Assembly: GCA_008921705.1 (NCBI GenBank)
Contig: VFFE01007084.1
Span: 495,684-559,683, forward strand
Length of the DNA stretch: 64,000 nt
From: Burhinus oedicnemus
Taxonomy: Eukaryota; Chordata; Aves; Charadriiformes; Burhinidae
Direction: 5' to 3'
Shown here: positions 48,595 to 60,700 of the stretch, in pieces
How the letters are laid out: the number at the start of each line of letters is the position of its first letter
How positions within the stretch are numbered: position 1 is the stretch's first letter
Notes under the pieces: model-generated
The model's input: the letters and a program-made list of their open reading frames with translations, nothing else
What the model was told of the DNA's origin: nothing
Database searches by the model: none
Program-made: the position numbers and the translations under genes

Positions 48595-50736
48595 CTATGG
48601 ATATTTTTTTCTAACTCTTTTGCTTATTCCCCACATGGGCAGCCTGTGGTCTGCCTGACTGTCTTCCTGGGATAACATGGGACATGATTCCAATGGCTTC
48701 TGTAGCTTTTAGTTTTGAGCTCTATCTCTTCTTAGAACTGCTTGGATTTTCTGGTCATGTTCTTTTATTGTTTTTTCTGACATAAATAAGTCTGGCTTTC
48801 TTCCTTTTTTTCCTAAAAGAAAAGGATATTGACAGTTTGTGGCCAAATATGTCTTCCTACTCCCAGGCTTTACATGTGTTCATTTTTCTGTTCTCTCTAT
48901 CTTTCCTACTCTATAATCCCAAGGATATGAATCATTTGGGGCAACTAGTTTTTTTCAGCTCTATTCTCTGCGCTTTCAGGAATCTTTCTTTCCCCTGGAA
49001 TAAATCCCCTAACATTTTCTTAAGTATTTCAGTGCAGTGTCCTTCCTGGTGAATCCAGAGACCTGGCACATTTTGATTCATTTGTGCTTTCTTCACCTTC
49101 TAATACAATTGAAAGTTGTTTCTTTTCTTCCTTTCCTCTTCCCTTCCCAATTTATTAACTACTGGCACATTTGGCTGATGTGCTTGGTTTTGGGGCAGAA
49201 GCTTACTCTTTTCAACCCATTCTTCTATCCATGCACCTTAAATATTGCCCAGGGCTGCTTTGCCAGTGGTAATCATGGTTTTGACTACCATACTTTCCAC
49301 TATACCTGTTTCCTACGTACTTAATAAATGCTCCATTTGTTTCCAGAGTAGTAGCCCATTCATCTTCTGCTGCAGTGTTTTCCACTGATCCCATGAAAAA
49401 TTTCTCTGTGCTAATTGTACTGTTATCAAACCTTTCATCATACTGCGCAGAGTCTTCTGGCACGTGAAAACTCCTGCTCAGCTGGACTCTTGATGGAGCT
49501 TCTTGCAGCCTTTCCTTCTTTTTCCAAATGTCAGGCAGCCACGTATGTTTTGAGGATGGCCGCAGCATAGGAACTTTATGTGGTGTCTGACAAGAGTTTC
49601 GACTCTGAGCTCCGCTTGCCTGGTTGTTTCGGTGCCTTTCTGTCATCAGTTACATCCTCGGTATAAGGCTATTGCCTGTTTTCCTGAATCGTTCTGCTTA
49701 CAACCAAGCAGGCAGAAGACTAGTGGTCTTTTTTGCTCAATAAATTGAAGATGTTCTATTAATTTTTGTTTATGTATCTTTCGAACATCTTGTGAGATGT
49801 AGTCCAGGATCCCAATGATTATAGGGCCTCTTTTTTTTGTATCCTTAAACTTTCAAGATTTTAAGACTGATTTTATAACTTCAAAGACTAATCAGACTTT
49901 TCTGTTCATCAATAAACTTTCTGCTTATTGTAACAATTTTTTCTGCTTACAGTCATCATTGTATTCAGTTTCTAACTATATATTTACATTCATCTATATA
50001 CAGCATTAATTTCTTTCATAGTTGTTGATGATTGTTTGATATTTACCCTTTCTGCCTGAGCTGAATGAAAATTATAAAAACTGCCATGCTTTTCAGAACA
50101 AAACATCGTGGGTAAATAAAGCATGAACAGCTTCCCTCTTTTGTTTTTTCTGGTGTCCCCTCGTGGCAGGTACAAAATAAATTGCTTTTTTATTGAATAT
50201 TTAAGTAGAATCAGTCAGGTTTGAAACCATCCAATCTTCTGTTCAAAGCCAAGGAATCTGACAGAAGTCTTCTTCCAGTGTCCAGTACCAAGCTGTTCAT
50301 CATTAGTTCTCATCAGAGCTGCTTCACGATGGACCATGAATACCCAAATTTCCTCTACCGTTCCACTAGTAGAAGTACATTCACATGTCTTCCTCTGTCT
50401 TGGTGCACAGGGACCAATTTGTCACCAGTGTCTTCTCCCAGGCATATTGCCAGTGGCCCCAAGGAATCCCACCTGAGCAATCATAATGTTAATTCCTTTA
50501 ACAGGACTTCAGTCCTTCAATCTTTTACGGGTGAGTTAACATTGTGTTTGCTTATTTAGTGGTAGGCCCTTACTGATCTCTTTTCTTCTTGAATCACCAC
50601 CATGCTCCAAATCTGGGAGGTAGCCCCCTCTCTCATGGCTGTTGCCATGCTTACTTATGTTTATGTTCACTTTCTGCTCCCTCTTTTTTATTTCCAGGTA
50701 GGGCAAGTTAATTAATTCAAGCCTTGTCAGCCACAT
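48595..50736 (-). pseudogene. Decayed coding-like tract, unidentified (candidate pseudogene)
   Basis: Reading the minus strand from 50736 down, successive blocks look like hydrophilic protein but change frame and hit stops: 50736-50536, about 50460-50350, 50175-49990, about 49665-49580, then the longest (49646-49212, 144 codons, with KKKERLQEAPSRVQLSRS and DSAQYDERFDNSTISTEKFF), then about 49230-49100, 49110-49030, 48930-48825, and 48812-48595 (one internal TAA, with KTIKEHDQKIQAVLRRDR). The order on one strand over 2.1 kb without introns suggests an old retrocopy or a relic of a large exon. I do not recognise the parent. The minus strand is purine-rich here, which alone favours Lys/Glu/Arg-rich readings, so the call is tentative. 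Confidence 0.3.
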
Positions 50737-53269
50737 ACCTGTTATTCCTACCAGTCTGCTTAAATACTTCCTTTCTTGTCAATGAAGAGGAATGTACATC
50801 CTGTATTTTTGCCTATAAACTGACTCTAATCCTGCAAGTTGCAGTATGCCAGTAAATCAAGACATCCTTAAGAAGCCCAGCTGATTTCAGTGGGGTTTAT
50901 GTCTCACAAACATAAGCATCAGCTTTCACGGAGCTTCGTGAAGACTTGTGCTGTATACACTTAGCTAAGATGACATTATCCCTCACATCACGCTGAGCTA
51001 AGAAGTGGGATTTTACTTATAGCACAAAACTGAGAATTCTGAAAGTTCAATTTTTTTTCACTTAGTTTGGCTAAAAATATGTGCTACAAGAATAACTTCT
51101 TATGTGTACTACATGCATATCTAGGCAGAGGTATTTACTCAGAATCTGTGGAGAAAGGGAAAGCAGGAAGATGGCTTTGATTTCACTCCTCACACTCTCA
51201 GTGCCTGACCTGACAGCTGTCAGGCTCTTTCATAAGGCAGAAACACTTTTTTAAATTTTGATATTTAAGCAGAAGCTCCCACTGATGAAACGGTATCTCT
51301 ACTAGCACACACTTGTTCTGTCATTCAATCTGTACACGCTATATTAATGTATCCAAAGTTCAGACAAAATCATCAGCCTAAAGCAAGCATGATGAGACAA
51401 AAGGTCTGGCCTCATACCGAAACCTTAACTCCTACAAACAAAAGCACAATAAGGACAGTGAAGATACAGAGAATTAGCATAGATTCCCTATGCTAGTGCT
51501 AAATTTCCCTTGTAAGTGTTGTATTAAACATTTAAAAGTACACCTTCAAAAATGCAGGGGGCTTTTACTGCAAAATTCTCAGTGACACTAATGGGCATCG
51601 CATGACTCATTTCCCAAAAACGGCTTCGAAGATCCATCCCGTTCTCTGCTATACAGTTTCTTGTGCCACTGTCATCATTGTAACATCTCAGCATCTTCCA
51701 GTAGTGCTTTAAGCTCTGTGAGTCACATTTTCCATGAGTGACTTGTTCTTTTACTTATACTCTTATTGTTTCTTTATAATTTAAGGGTTTTAATGGAATT
51801 TTACTAGCCTGAACTTTTTTTTTTTCTTCCTTTCTCTCTCAAAACCAAATAAACTTTAGGAGCACCAAGCTCTTAACTCACAGTTGTTCATGAAAATCGG
51901 CATTTAAGTAAAGGGCTGAACACAAGAAGTGTGCCATTTCCTAAACTCTGTATCTAATACTTCTGGTCAACAACTCCTTTTGCTGTTCTTGAGAGGTCAG
52001 TAAACCCAGGAATCCCTGTCTGGTGACAAGTTTCAGTATTGCCATACAGGGTTTTGTTCCCTGATGCCCTTCCTCAGGATTACCAGGTGGTGTGATCTCA
52101 TATGAGAGCTGTATCATAGGTCATCTCAATTTGGTATTTCTATTACTTAATTGAAGGGTTTATTGCATATAAATTAGTTCCTCTACAAAAAAATAAAATA
52201 AAGCCAAGTCAAATATGTGATTGTGTTTCATTGGCCAGACATATACCTTTTCACCGAAATTCATAAAAACTCATGTCTTGTGACTGTTATGAGTGGTCAG
52301 TGTGTTAAAGGAAAATTTTCTCTTAATAAGATTTTTAGAATCAACTTTTTCCCTATTTAGCCAACTCAAATACTAAGAAGAAAATAAAACCATCTTTTAA
52401 AAGATTTAATGAAAGCTAGTTTTTTTAAAAAAGAAAATGTGGGGGTTTTGTGTTTTGGTTTGGTTGGGAGTTTATTTTGGTTATGAGTGACAACTTGGAA
52501 GTTTTCAAAGGGCATATGCAGGTCTTCCTCTACTGCCATGCGGTTATGTTTAAATCCCAACAAACAGGTAGTATTAGATGAGTTAGGGGTTTATCAGCTG
52601 GCTTGGGCTGACACTCTCAGCAGGAGACAATGAAAGAATGAAATGGCGTCAAGAGATGTATGTAAGAGGAAATGTCCTGTCATCTGAGAAATAGGGGACT
52701 TTGTAAGAGGTATGAAAATGCTAGCTACTACTATACAGCAAGTGGTAACATGCAGCAACACCCCCAGTGTTAAAATAGTGAATTTACATGCGTAAATTAC
52801 AGCTGGAGTTCCAGTGACTGAATTTTAACAGTACCTGTACATTTTAAATATTTCAGCCATCATTTGTCTGATATGCGCGAACAATTCCTGTGGCACAAAG
52901 ACTGTCACTGTAGCATTGAGAGTGAGGTCTAGAACTATTAATAAGATTTTAATTTTTTCTTACCTGAGGTATTCAATGAAATTTTTCTTTGTTGTGAAGT
53001 CATTGGGCAATTTATAGAACTGCATCATTCTTTGAAATAAAACTAAAAGGGTACTCAGCACAACAAGATCACACCCATACCTCTACTTAGTCTATGAAAA
53101 GTCTAAATATTTACCTTATTGCAGTGGGAGAAAGGGAAGACGTAAGTGGCTAATATTAATAATACAGTAAGAAAGCAAAAAAGATATGTGTACCTCACAT
53201 GACACATTTTGTGAATTTGAAGACAGATTTTTTTTTCTCCAGTTCCTGTCCTGGCAACAGGCTGATAAT
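50737..53269. other. Non-coding AT-rich DNA
   Basis: No gene or repeat family is recognised. A G/T-only run lies at 52439-52468. Confidence 0.55.
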
Positions 53270-53289
53270 CCCTTCCCATCCCCCACCCC
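53270..53289 (-). other. G-quadruplex motif on the minus strand
   Basis: The plus strand reads CCC TT CCC AT CCCCC A CCCC, so the minus strand has four G-runs of three to five bases with loops of one or two. It meets the usual G4 rule. It overlaps open frames on both strands that have no family motif. Confidence 0.75.
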
Positions 53290-53924
53290 AACAACACCAA
53301 CAACGATAAAAGCCGGAGCCTTCAACACCCCCAAAAACATGGTGGTGAAAAAGTATGCCCCTGGAAATCCAGCCTGGCATTTCAAGATGTGGATTTTAAG
53401 CATTTCTGGAACTGCAGAGGGAAACAGATTTGTTCTACAAAATGACTACCTTTTCGTCGCTTGTAAGTCTGCACTCAAGAATTAGGTGAGAAAAGCTGAT
53501 CAATAGGGTAAATTCCAACAAAACTGCCAGTTCATGTGCATCAAACAGACCAAAAAGACATTTTCTCTCTCTTTATTCGGGGGATGTAAATTGTGCTTTA
53601 GAAGCAAAGATTTCTCTGCATGGTGGGATGGAAAAGAATCCAGAACTTTTAAACCCAGGGAGCCTTTGAAAGCTATTTTAAAAATTGGTTTTTCCTGCAG
53701 GGTTCTACTGAGCTTAATGAACCTAGTGGGCTTGGCAGGCAGTCCTGCTGGCTCCTGCAGCCTGTGGGAAGCGTGGTTACTCTGGAGCTCATCCATCTCC
53801 ACATCGCATCTCAAAGCAGCGGCTCTACCAGATGTGCTAATGGAGCAGCTCTGCCAGCCCGGTTGATAAGCACTTACATTTTTAAATTCTTTGCCTGCTA
53901 AATTACCCCTGTACACTTAAAGCT
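53290..53924. other. Less AT-rich stretch, overlapping open frames
   Basis: A 138-codon minus frame (53500-53916) and a 110-codon plus frame (53534-53866) overlap. Neither shows a domain, signal peptide or splice context that I recognise, and frames of this length are expected by chance in 64 kb. The block is richer in GC than its flanks and could be a conserved non-coding element. Confidence 0.35.
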
Positions 53925-53943
53925 ACACACACACACACACACA
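53925..53943. repeat. (AC)n microsatellite
   Basis: Nineteen bases of perfect AC dinucleotide repeat, about nine and a half units. Confidence 0.9.
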
Positions 53944-56900
53944 TGCTGACAGGCAGGTCACCTACGAGCCTAGCAAGCATAATAGCGCTAAGATGAAGGC
54001 TTCTCAAGCCATTTGCACATCCCTTGCAAATCCCAGTTCAAAGCAGGCATTTCATTAAATGTGTATAGAAAATATCTCCTTCACAGGAAGAACTTCTGTA
54101 ATTATTTCCAAAACCATCACTGCCCTTGTTGTTTGAATTCACAGGCTGGTATGTAGCAAGTTGAAGGGCTAAGAAGTAGGCTTACCATTGCTGCGTGAAT
54201 GTGGAATACAGAAATGTAAAAAGAAACTTTTTTTTTTTTTTAAAACAAGCAATTTATTTAGGCCTGTGAATCCCATTAGAAGTCACTAATAGTCTTACTC
54301 TTTAATTACTGTAAGATTTTAAAGTCTTACCAAAACTAAGCAAATCAGTAGGAAGTAAAATTAAATTGAGGTATACCATGAATTGTTTTACTGATTGTAA
54401 ACTTCATGTCAATATTAGCATTGTCTAAAAGATATTTAGGAAGGCAAGCAGCTGCTGTCATCTGCCCCAGAGCTGAATGTAGGATGCATAGAATAATTCA
54501 CTTGTAGAAAACATTGTGTTACTGGTGCAAACTCGTTTGATCTCCATCTGTAAGCTCTGCAAGTCTGTTTGTCCTCTCAAGTTCCCTTACTGCTAATTTG
54601 CCCTTTAATTACACCTCTCTAGGGTTTGGGGCAAGAACATGTATGAGCTTCACCTGTCTCCAGTGGAATCAATAGCAATATTTTCACTGATTTCAGTGAA
54701 GAGCCATTAGGCCTTATGATATGTTAAAGAAACTAATCTGGAAATTTATAGGACCATCTCTACTCTGTGAAGGGTCACATAATGCAGGGGCTGCCCAGCA
54801 ATATTCCACCAGTAACTTACACTCCAGCCCAAATTTGTGGAGGCCTTTTTTCTCTCTGCCCTTTTTCCCTGATGGTGGGAGTGTTTTAAAGCAGGTTTGG
54901 TCTCGGTATCATGGGATGTAAAGTTGGAAAAACATAGCTATGCAGGGAGCGATATTGATGTCTAAACTTGTGGCACCTGTTGATTTACATAATCACCCCT
55001 GAGTTTTCTTAACATTATTTAATTGCATGCTCTACATTAATGCTTGGCAAACACAGAGAAGAAACCTGATTTATGTGTTTCCAGTAGCTGAGCTTCAGAA
55101 GCATATGAATGTACACGATCTATTCCAATATGGTATTTTTGCAGTCTCACTTCTGTAGGAACACCTAATATGTCACTGCAGATTACAAACTAAAACTACT
55201 AGAGAGGAATGCAGCCCAAGCCGATGTCTGAGAATGTCTGGGTGCTTTTAAGCTCTTTCATAAACCTTTTCTGTAACTCCTTTTTTGGGTTCCGCCTATG
55301 CATGTTTTAGTTCAACATGGTTTCACTGGAGTATGAACCAAAGAGATTGCAGAGCTTGGAGACCTTTGAATAATGGGGAAGAGGTGAACTGAAAAATTGG
55401 ATTTCTTCAAGCTTCATGGCGCAAGTGCTCAACCTAAACCTAAGCAGCCATCTTTATCCCCTCACCCAGCCTCCCTTCTTTCTATCCATTGCTACAGATG
55501 GTCAGACCACTTTGGACAGACACTGAATTTTTTCTGTTTTGAAACCCAACAAATTGCAGGCTCTATATCTTTTGAGGAGTGAAGATTAGCTATTTTGATC
55601 TTACAGGCAAAGAGCGTTGAAGATCACATGACTTGAGCAGCACCAGCAAGACAGTTCAGCAGAATGGAAACATCTGGCCTTTTATTTTAAACATAGTATA
55701 GTATAGCTCACTGAAGCATCTAGATTGGGCGGGGTGAGCTTTAGGGGCTTTTTTTTTCCTTATTTTTAGTGATTGACCAATATTTTAAGTATGTTGACAA
55801 ATCAAACCTGTGGGGAAAATACACTGATATTTAGCGTTGTGACTGGCTGAAGGGAATTCAGGCTCTATGGATTTTACTGCCACCATTATTAACTAACTTT
55901 TGGATTTAGATGTATGTGGAGATATGACCTGCATGGAGCAGAGCTACTGATGGCAAGAGTATTTACTAGAATATTCTGACAGAGGTAATTTTTCACAGAA
56001 AATGAGCTGCATAAAATCCATACTGTTTTACCCCTCCTAAAATCTATTGGGTTGTGAAAGAAATTTCAGATGCCTGATCTGAACAAGTTTGAGAAACGAC
56101 ACTTATAGAAAGACTTTTAGTTTCTTCTCATTCACTATGCTTCAAACAACACTTTAGCTTCTGTTTTCTCATAAACTTTTTCCCATCATTACAAGTTTTT
56201 CAAAATGGACTAGATTAGATCAAGTCTCCTTAATATATTTTAACTGACGTCTTCTCAGTAATTTTAGCCAAAGTTATCTGAGGAGGAAGTCATATCTTCA
56301 GATATAACAGGGAAGTATACCAGATGTTCCAGAAAAGAGAAAAATACTGCGTTGTACCTGAGAAGTGTGACAAATCTGTAGCTGCTTCCTAGAAAGACTG
56401 TCTCCGTAGGAATTTGGGAGACATCAAGCATCTTGGACCCTCTGTGAGGTTGGAGTAAAATGTATTTACAGGTTCATTACAGGCTGGTCTTTGCCATTTC
56501 AGTATCCCTGAGCTAAACCCATTGGTGCCTTGTGACAACCCAGCTGCATGAAAGAGTTTCTTTTACCTGGTTGGCTACGATGAGTTACAGGTTGCTGTGC
56601 AGTTTCCTTTTCAAGATGGGAAGCCCAGACAAAGGGCTTTCAGATTTGGAGGTTTCATGTCATTGCATGAACTCAAGGCCCTAAATTGCTGTAAACTATT
56701 CTGTTCAGAGTAGATGAAATGTTCCCTTCCACTATGCACTCATGCTGATGGCTATAGGCTCTCTAAAAAGGCAACTATTCTCTGTGCCAGTGATGAAGAC
56801 ATAAATAATTTTCTTATAGCACAATCTCTTTCAAATCATTAGCTGGTAAAACCCAAAGATACTTCCAAAACAAAGGGCAGATGAAATAGAAAATTGGCTC

Positions 56901-57172
56901 CACAAACAGTAGGAGCCTTATTAGCAATAGGAAATGCTATTTGGAGATGCTGAGTGTGCTGAGCCTCTCTGAAATCAGGCTCTGGATTCATTTCACTGAA
57001 GCAGACAGCTCTAAGGGGCAAAATGAGCAAATGATTACTGCAGTGCAGCTTTAAAACTGGGAGATTAAATCCTCAATTTGTACTTTTGAATGAAAGGTAA
57101 ATATCTTACAAGATTCTCAGCATCTGAGAAGGGATAAAATTCTAACGAGGAAGCTTGCAAGAGTTGGCAAAG
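53944..57172. other. Non-coding DNA, one T-run with a poly(A) signal on the minus strand
   Basis: No gene is recognised. Fourteen T at 54228-54241 lie beside TTTATT at 54253-54258, which on the minus strand is AATAAA followed 11 nt later by fourteen A. This could be the tail of an old retrocopy, but no mRNA body is recognised upstream. The rest is unique-looking. Confidence 0.45.
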
Positions 57173-57177
57173 GCAAC
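57173..57177. repeat. Target-site duplication, left copy (GCAAC)
   Basis: GCAAC directly abuts the LTR start and is repeated at 57759-57763 directly after its end. Perfect identity shows that no rearrangement has exchanged the flanks since insertion. Confidence 0.85.
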
Positions 57178-57758
57178 TGTTGTGGTTTAACGCCAGTTGA
57201 CAGCTAAGACCACACAGCTGCTCGCTCACTCTCCCCAGTTGGGAAAGCAGAGAGAATCGGAAAAGTAAAAGTGAGAAAAAAACTTTTTGGTTGAGATAAA
57301 GACAGTTTAACAGGTAAAGCAAAAGCCGCGCACACAAGCAAAGCAAAACAAGGAATTCATTCACTACTTCCCATCAGCAGGCAGGTGTTCAGCCATCTCC
57401 AGGAAAGCAGGGTTCCATCACGCATAACGGTTAATTGGGAAGACAAACACCATAACTCCAAATATCCCCCTTCCTTCTTCTTTCCCCAGCTTTAGGTACT
57501 GAACATGACATCACATGGCATGGAATATCCCATTGTTCCGTTCGGGTCAGCTGTCCTGGCTGTGTCTCCTCTCAACTTTTTGTGCACTCCCAGCACTCGC
57601 TGGTAGGGCAGTGTGAGGAGCAGAAAAGACCTTGTCTACTTACTAACAACCAAAACCATCAGTGTTTTACCAACACTATTTTCATCCCAAATCCAAAACA
57701 TAGCACTATACCGGCTGCTAGTAAGGAAGTTAACTCTGTCCCAACTGAAACCATGACA
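57178..57758 (-). mobile_element. Solo LTR of an avian endogenous retrovirus (ERVL-like)
   Basis: A 581-bp element begins TGTTGTGGTTTAAC and ends CCATGACA on the plus strand, so both ends keep the TG...CA of a retroviral LTR. It is flanked by a perfect 5-bp duplication, GCAAC at 57173-57177 and 57759-57763; five bases is typical of class III (ERVL) elements. The text resembles the LTR group common in songbirds and other Neoaves (TguLTR5-like, from memory), oriented to the minus strand because the promoter half then lies first: a CRE-like TGATGTCA (57506-57513) precedes a degraded TATA position (57489-57498). No gag, pol or env is present on either side, so it arose by LTR-LTR recombination. 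Confidence 0.88.
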
Positions 57759-57763
57759 GCAAC
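57759..57763. repeat. Target-site duplication, right copy (GCAAC)
   Basis: Second copy of the 5-bp duplication made at integration of the retrovirus. Confidence 0.85.
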
Positions 57764-60700
57764 TTTGCAATTTTTGCAAAAATTTTAAATGTATATCGGA
57801 CGCAGGCTACAGTGAGGTGGTTTTGACCAGCCTTTGTTTTGGGGTAGCAGATGAAAAGTAAAAGAAAGAAAAATCATTCAAAACTCTGGCAAGTTTCATC
57901 CTGCTATCCCATGTCTTGTCACATTAGCTTGTATTTTATGTGATATGACTTGATATATGTTAGCATAATTCAGCAAAACGTGATGTAATAGGATGTGGCA
58001 TGGTGGAAATTTGGAAAGCAAAAAAAACGTCACCAGAAGAACTGCTCTGCCTGGGGGTTAATGGATCACCTCCTTCTTCTTCCTTCTAAACTACTTACTA
58101 CATTGCTAACTTTTCAAATCACTGCAGAATTACAACATACTGATAGCGTAATGATAATCATGGAAACTCAGCAAGACATCATTCTCAACACAAGAAGAGC
58201 AAAGAATGTAAAAAAGAGGCACATAGCTCTGTATCAGTTTTACAACGCAGCTCTGCACAAATACAATCACATACTTGAATGTTCCTAACTTTACTGTTAT
58301 GGATCAAAAGAAATATGTAATTGTAGCAAAGGAGCTCTGAGACAAATGCACTGGTCCCAGGAAAATGGCAGCATGTTGTAACTGATTAGCTACAGGTGTT
58401 TGATAAGGTTGGGGGCTCGAAGCATGAAAACTTATAAAATAGTGCAGAGATAAGATCTCAATCAATGCCAAAGGAAAAAAAAAGCATTCTGGTAAGACTG
58501 AAATATATATCACAGATAAAACACATATGAGATGACATTTAGAAATGTAATTTTTCCTCTTTCTGTTTTAGATCACCTCAGTATTTTAAAAGATGTATTC
58601 TGAAAACCAGTAAGGTAAAGCAGATTCTTACTCTCTTTAGTAGAGTTTGAATAAGGGCTTAGCCAAACAACAAAAGCCTTAGCCTTAGACAAAAATAAGT
58701 GAAACAGGGAATCTTTCCATTGATTTCAAAGGACGTTGGATTGGATCCACAGTAAATTGTCTTTTTACAGAATTCTTCACTGTAACAAACTGAACAGGAC
58801 ACAGGTTAATTAGATCAAAAGTTGCTTTTGAGGTTTTTATTGGTTTTGTGTGTTTGTATTTTTTAAACCAGACTTCAGTCTGTTTCTGTGACTTAAATAC
58901 ACTTTTTTTTTTTTAATTTACTCTGTTTCATTTATATGTAAAATAGAACAGCTTTTCTCCTGTCTTTTGGCAATCGGTGTTTTTTCCACTCAAACAGCCT
59001 TGTATTTATTCTGTAAGAAACTATTCACTCATGTGAAAAAAATTCTAGCTCTTCCAATTTTCATTTAATTTGCTTTGGTATCTTAGAGTGACTCAGAGAT
59101 TCAGTTTTTCCAAATACATAATTTTTAGCTTTCCTGCTTGAGTTGTAAGTAATACAGGAAGCAAAGAGAAACTGTAGAATAACAAGGTACACAAATAATA
59201 TTGTTTTGTGAACAAAATTAAGATCTGATAAAGTAAAACTTTGTAATGTAATATTCCTTAGTGAATCAAGATACAGATGTACTATGGGGTAAATTGTCAG
59301 TGATATTTTTTGTTATCACACTATGAAGCATTGAAAATCATTCTAATCTCCAAAGGCAAACTTGTTAATTTGTCCTGTTTTCCCATTTTCCAACCTTCTC
59401 ATTCATTGAGAAAGGGAAAATGAATGTAACACAGATTGCACTGTAAATGTACCACAATTCTATGCAGTTAACACCTGTATATCACTTGCTCTTAGCTCTC
59501 TTGAGATATTTCGGCACTGGACAGATAATTAAAATTAATTTTGAAGCCATCTTTAGACATCTACCCACATCTGAACAGTAAACCTACCAACACCACCCTG
59601 TTGCTTTCACTACGGTTAAGAAAGCTCTGCTCACCCATACACGGGGTCTGACTTGCATGCTACTCACTTCCTAGCCTATCTATTAAAAAATATCAGCATT
59701 CATAGCAAATTAGGCCATCAAAAAGTCCTAATTTCTGGTTTTTATGGGCAATTTTTCTTTTTGGCTGGCTGAAAGTATCAAAGACCAGTAGGAGATGCAA
59801 ATAGTCCATAGCTAATTCATAAAACAGAATTAACAGAGAGAAGACCCATCAGAGGGTAACTCATAACACCCTGCATGTTTTTAGGATAAGAACAGTTGTC
59901 TTTTAAAGGCTTGCCTCTTTTTTTCCCACTCTCCCCCTTCCCTTCGTGACTGTACAAGTGCTTAAACAATTAGCTTAAGATAGCTAAATTTAAGTGAGAT
60001 GAATGCCTCCCTAAAGGTCAGTGGAGAAATACTGTTGAGGACCACTGAAAGGTAGACTGAATTGTGTCCTGATTTGATTTTAACAGACCTTTGCAAAGTG
60101 TAAATTATAATATAGTGGCTGCTAATCTCATGACTTGTATCTCTGCAGATTTTATGATGTCCTTTTCCAAAACTCAACTGACAGATACTTCTTTGAAATT
60201 GTTGTTGAAGAGAGGATGTGGAAATTTTTTTTTCATAATTTTCAACTGATTTCCTGAAGCTGTTAAGTTCAACTCATTTTCTATTTTCCCCAAAAGGAAA
60301 ATGTATATTAGAATAGAAATGATATCAAGTCTAGGACAACGTTCATCCTATGAAGAGGCAGAAGTATGGAAAGTCAGAAAGCTGGATTTTTAAAGCTATA
60401 TTGCCACTAAAGAGATTAAAAACAGGGGGAAAAAAAGAGTATTGGGAAAGAAGGAATATTGGGAAAGAGGCAAAGAAAGGGAGATTTTATTCTGTCTGTG
60501 CACATGGAGCCATGAAGTCCTAACAACAAAGCAGTGAGAACTGAGAATATGACTTGGCCATGACATGAGTGGTCCGAACACAGTAAAAACCAAAAAACAA
60601 ATGTGAAAACTGCAGTTAGAATATAAATGCAGTGAACAGATAGGAGAATAACAGATGTTCCAGGATTTATCTCACTTTGCCTGTAAGATGGATATATACC

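Noticed and set aside
53500..53916. 138-codon minus-strand frame
   Set aside because: Overlapped by a 110-codon frame on the other strand; no recognisable domain or splice context; length not beyond chance.
57582..57788. Plus-strand open frame overlapping the LTR end
   Set aside because: It lies mostly within the LTR, which is non-coding, and runs past its boundary.
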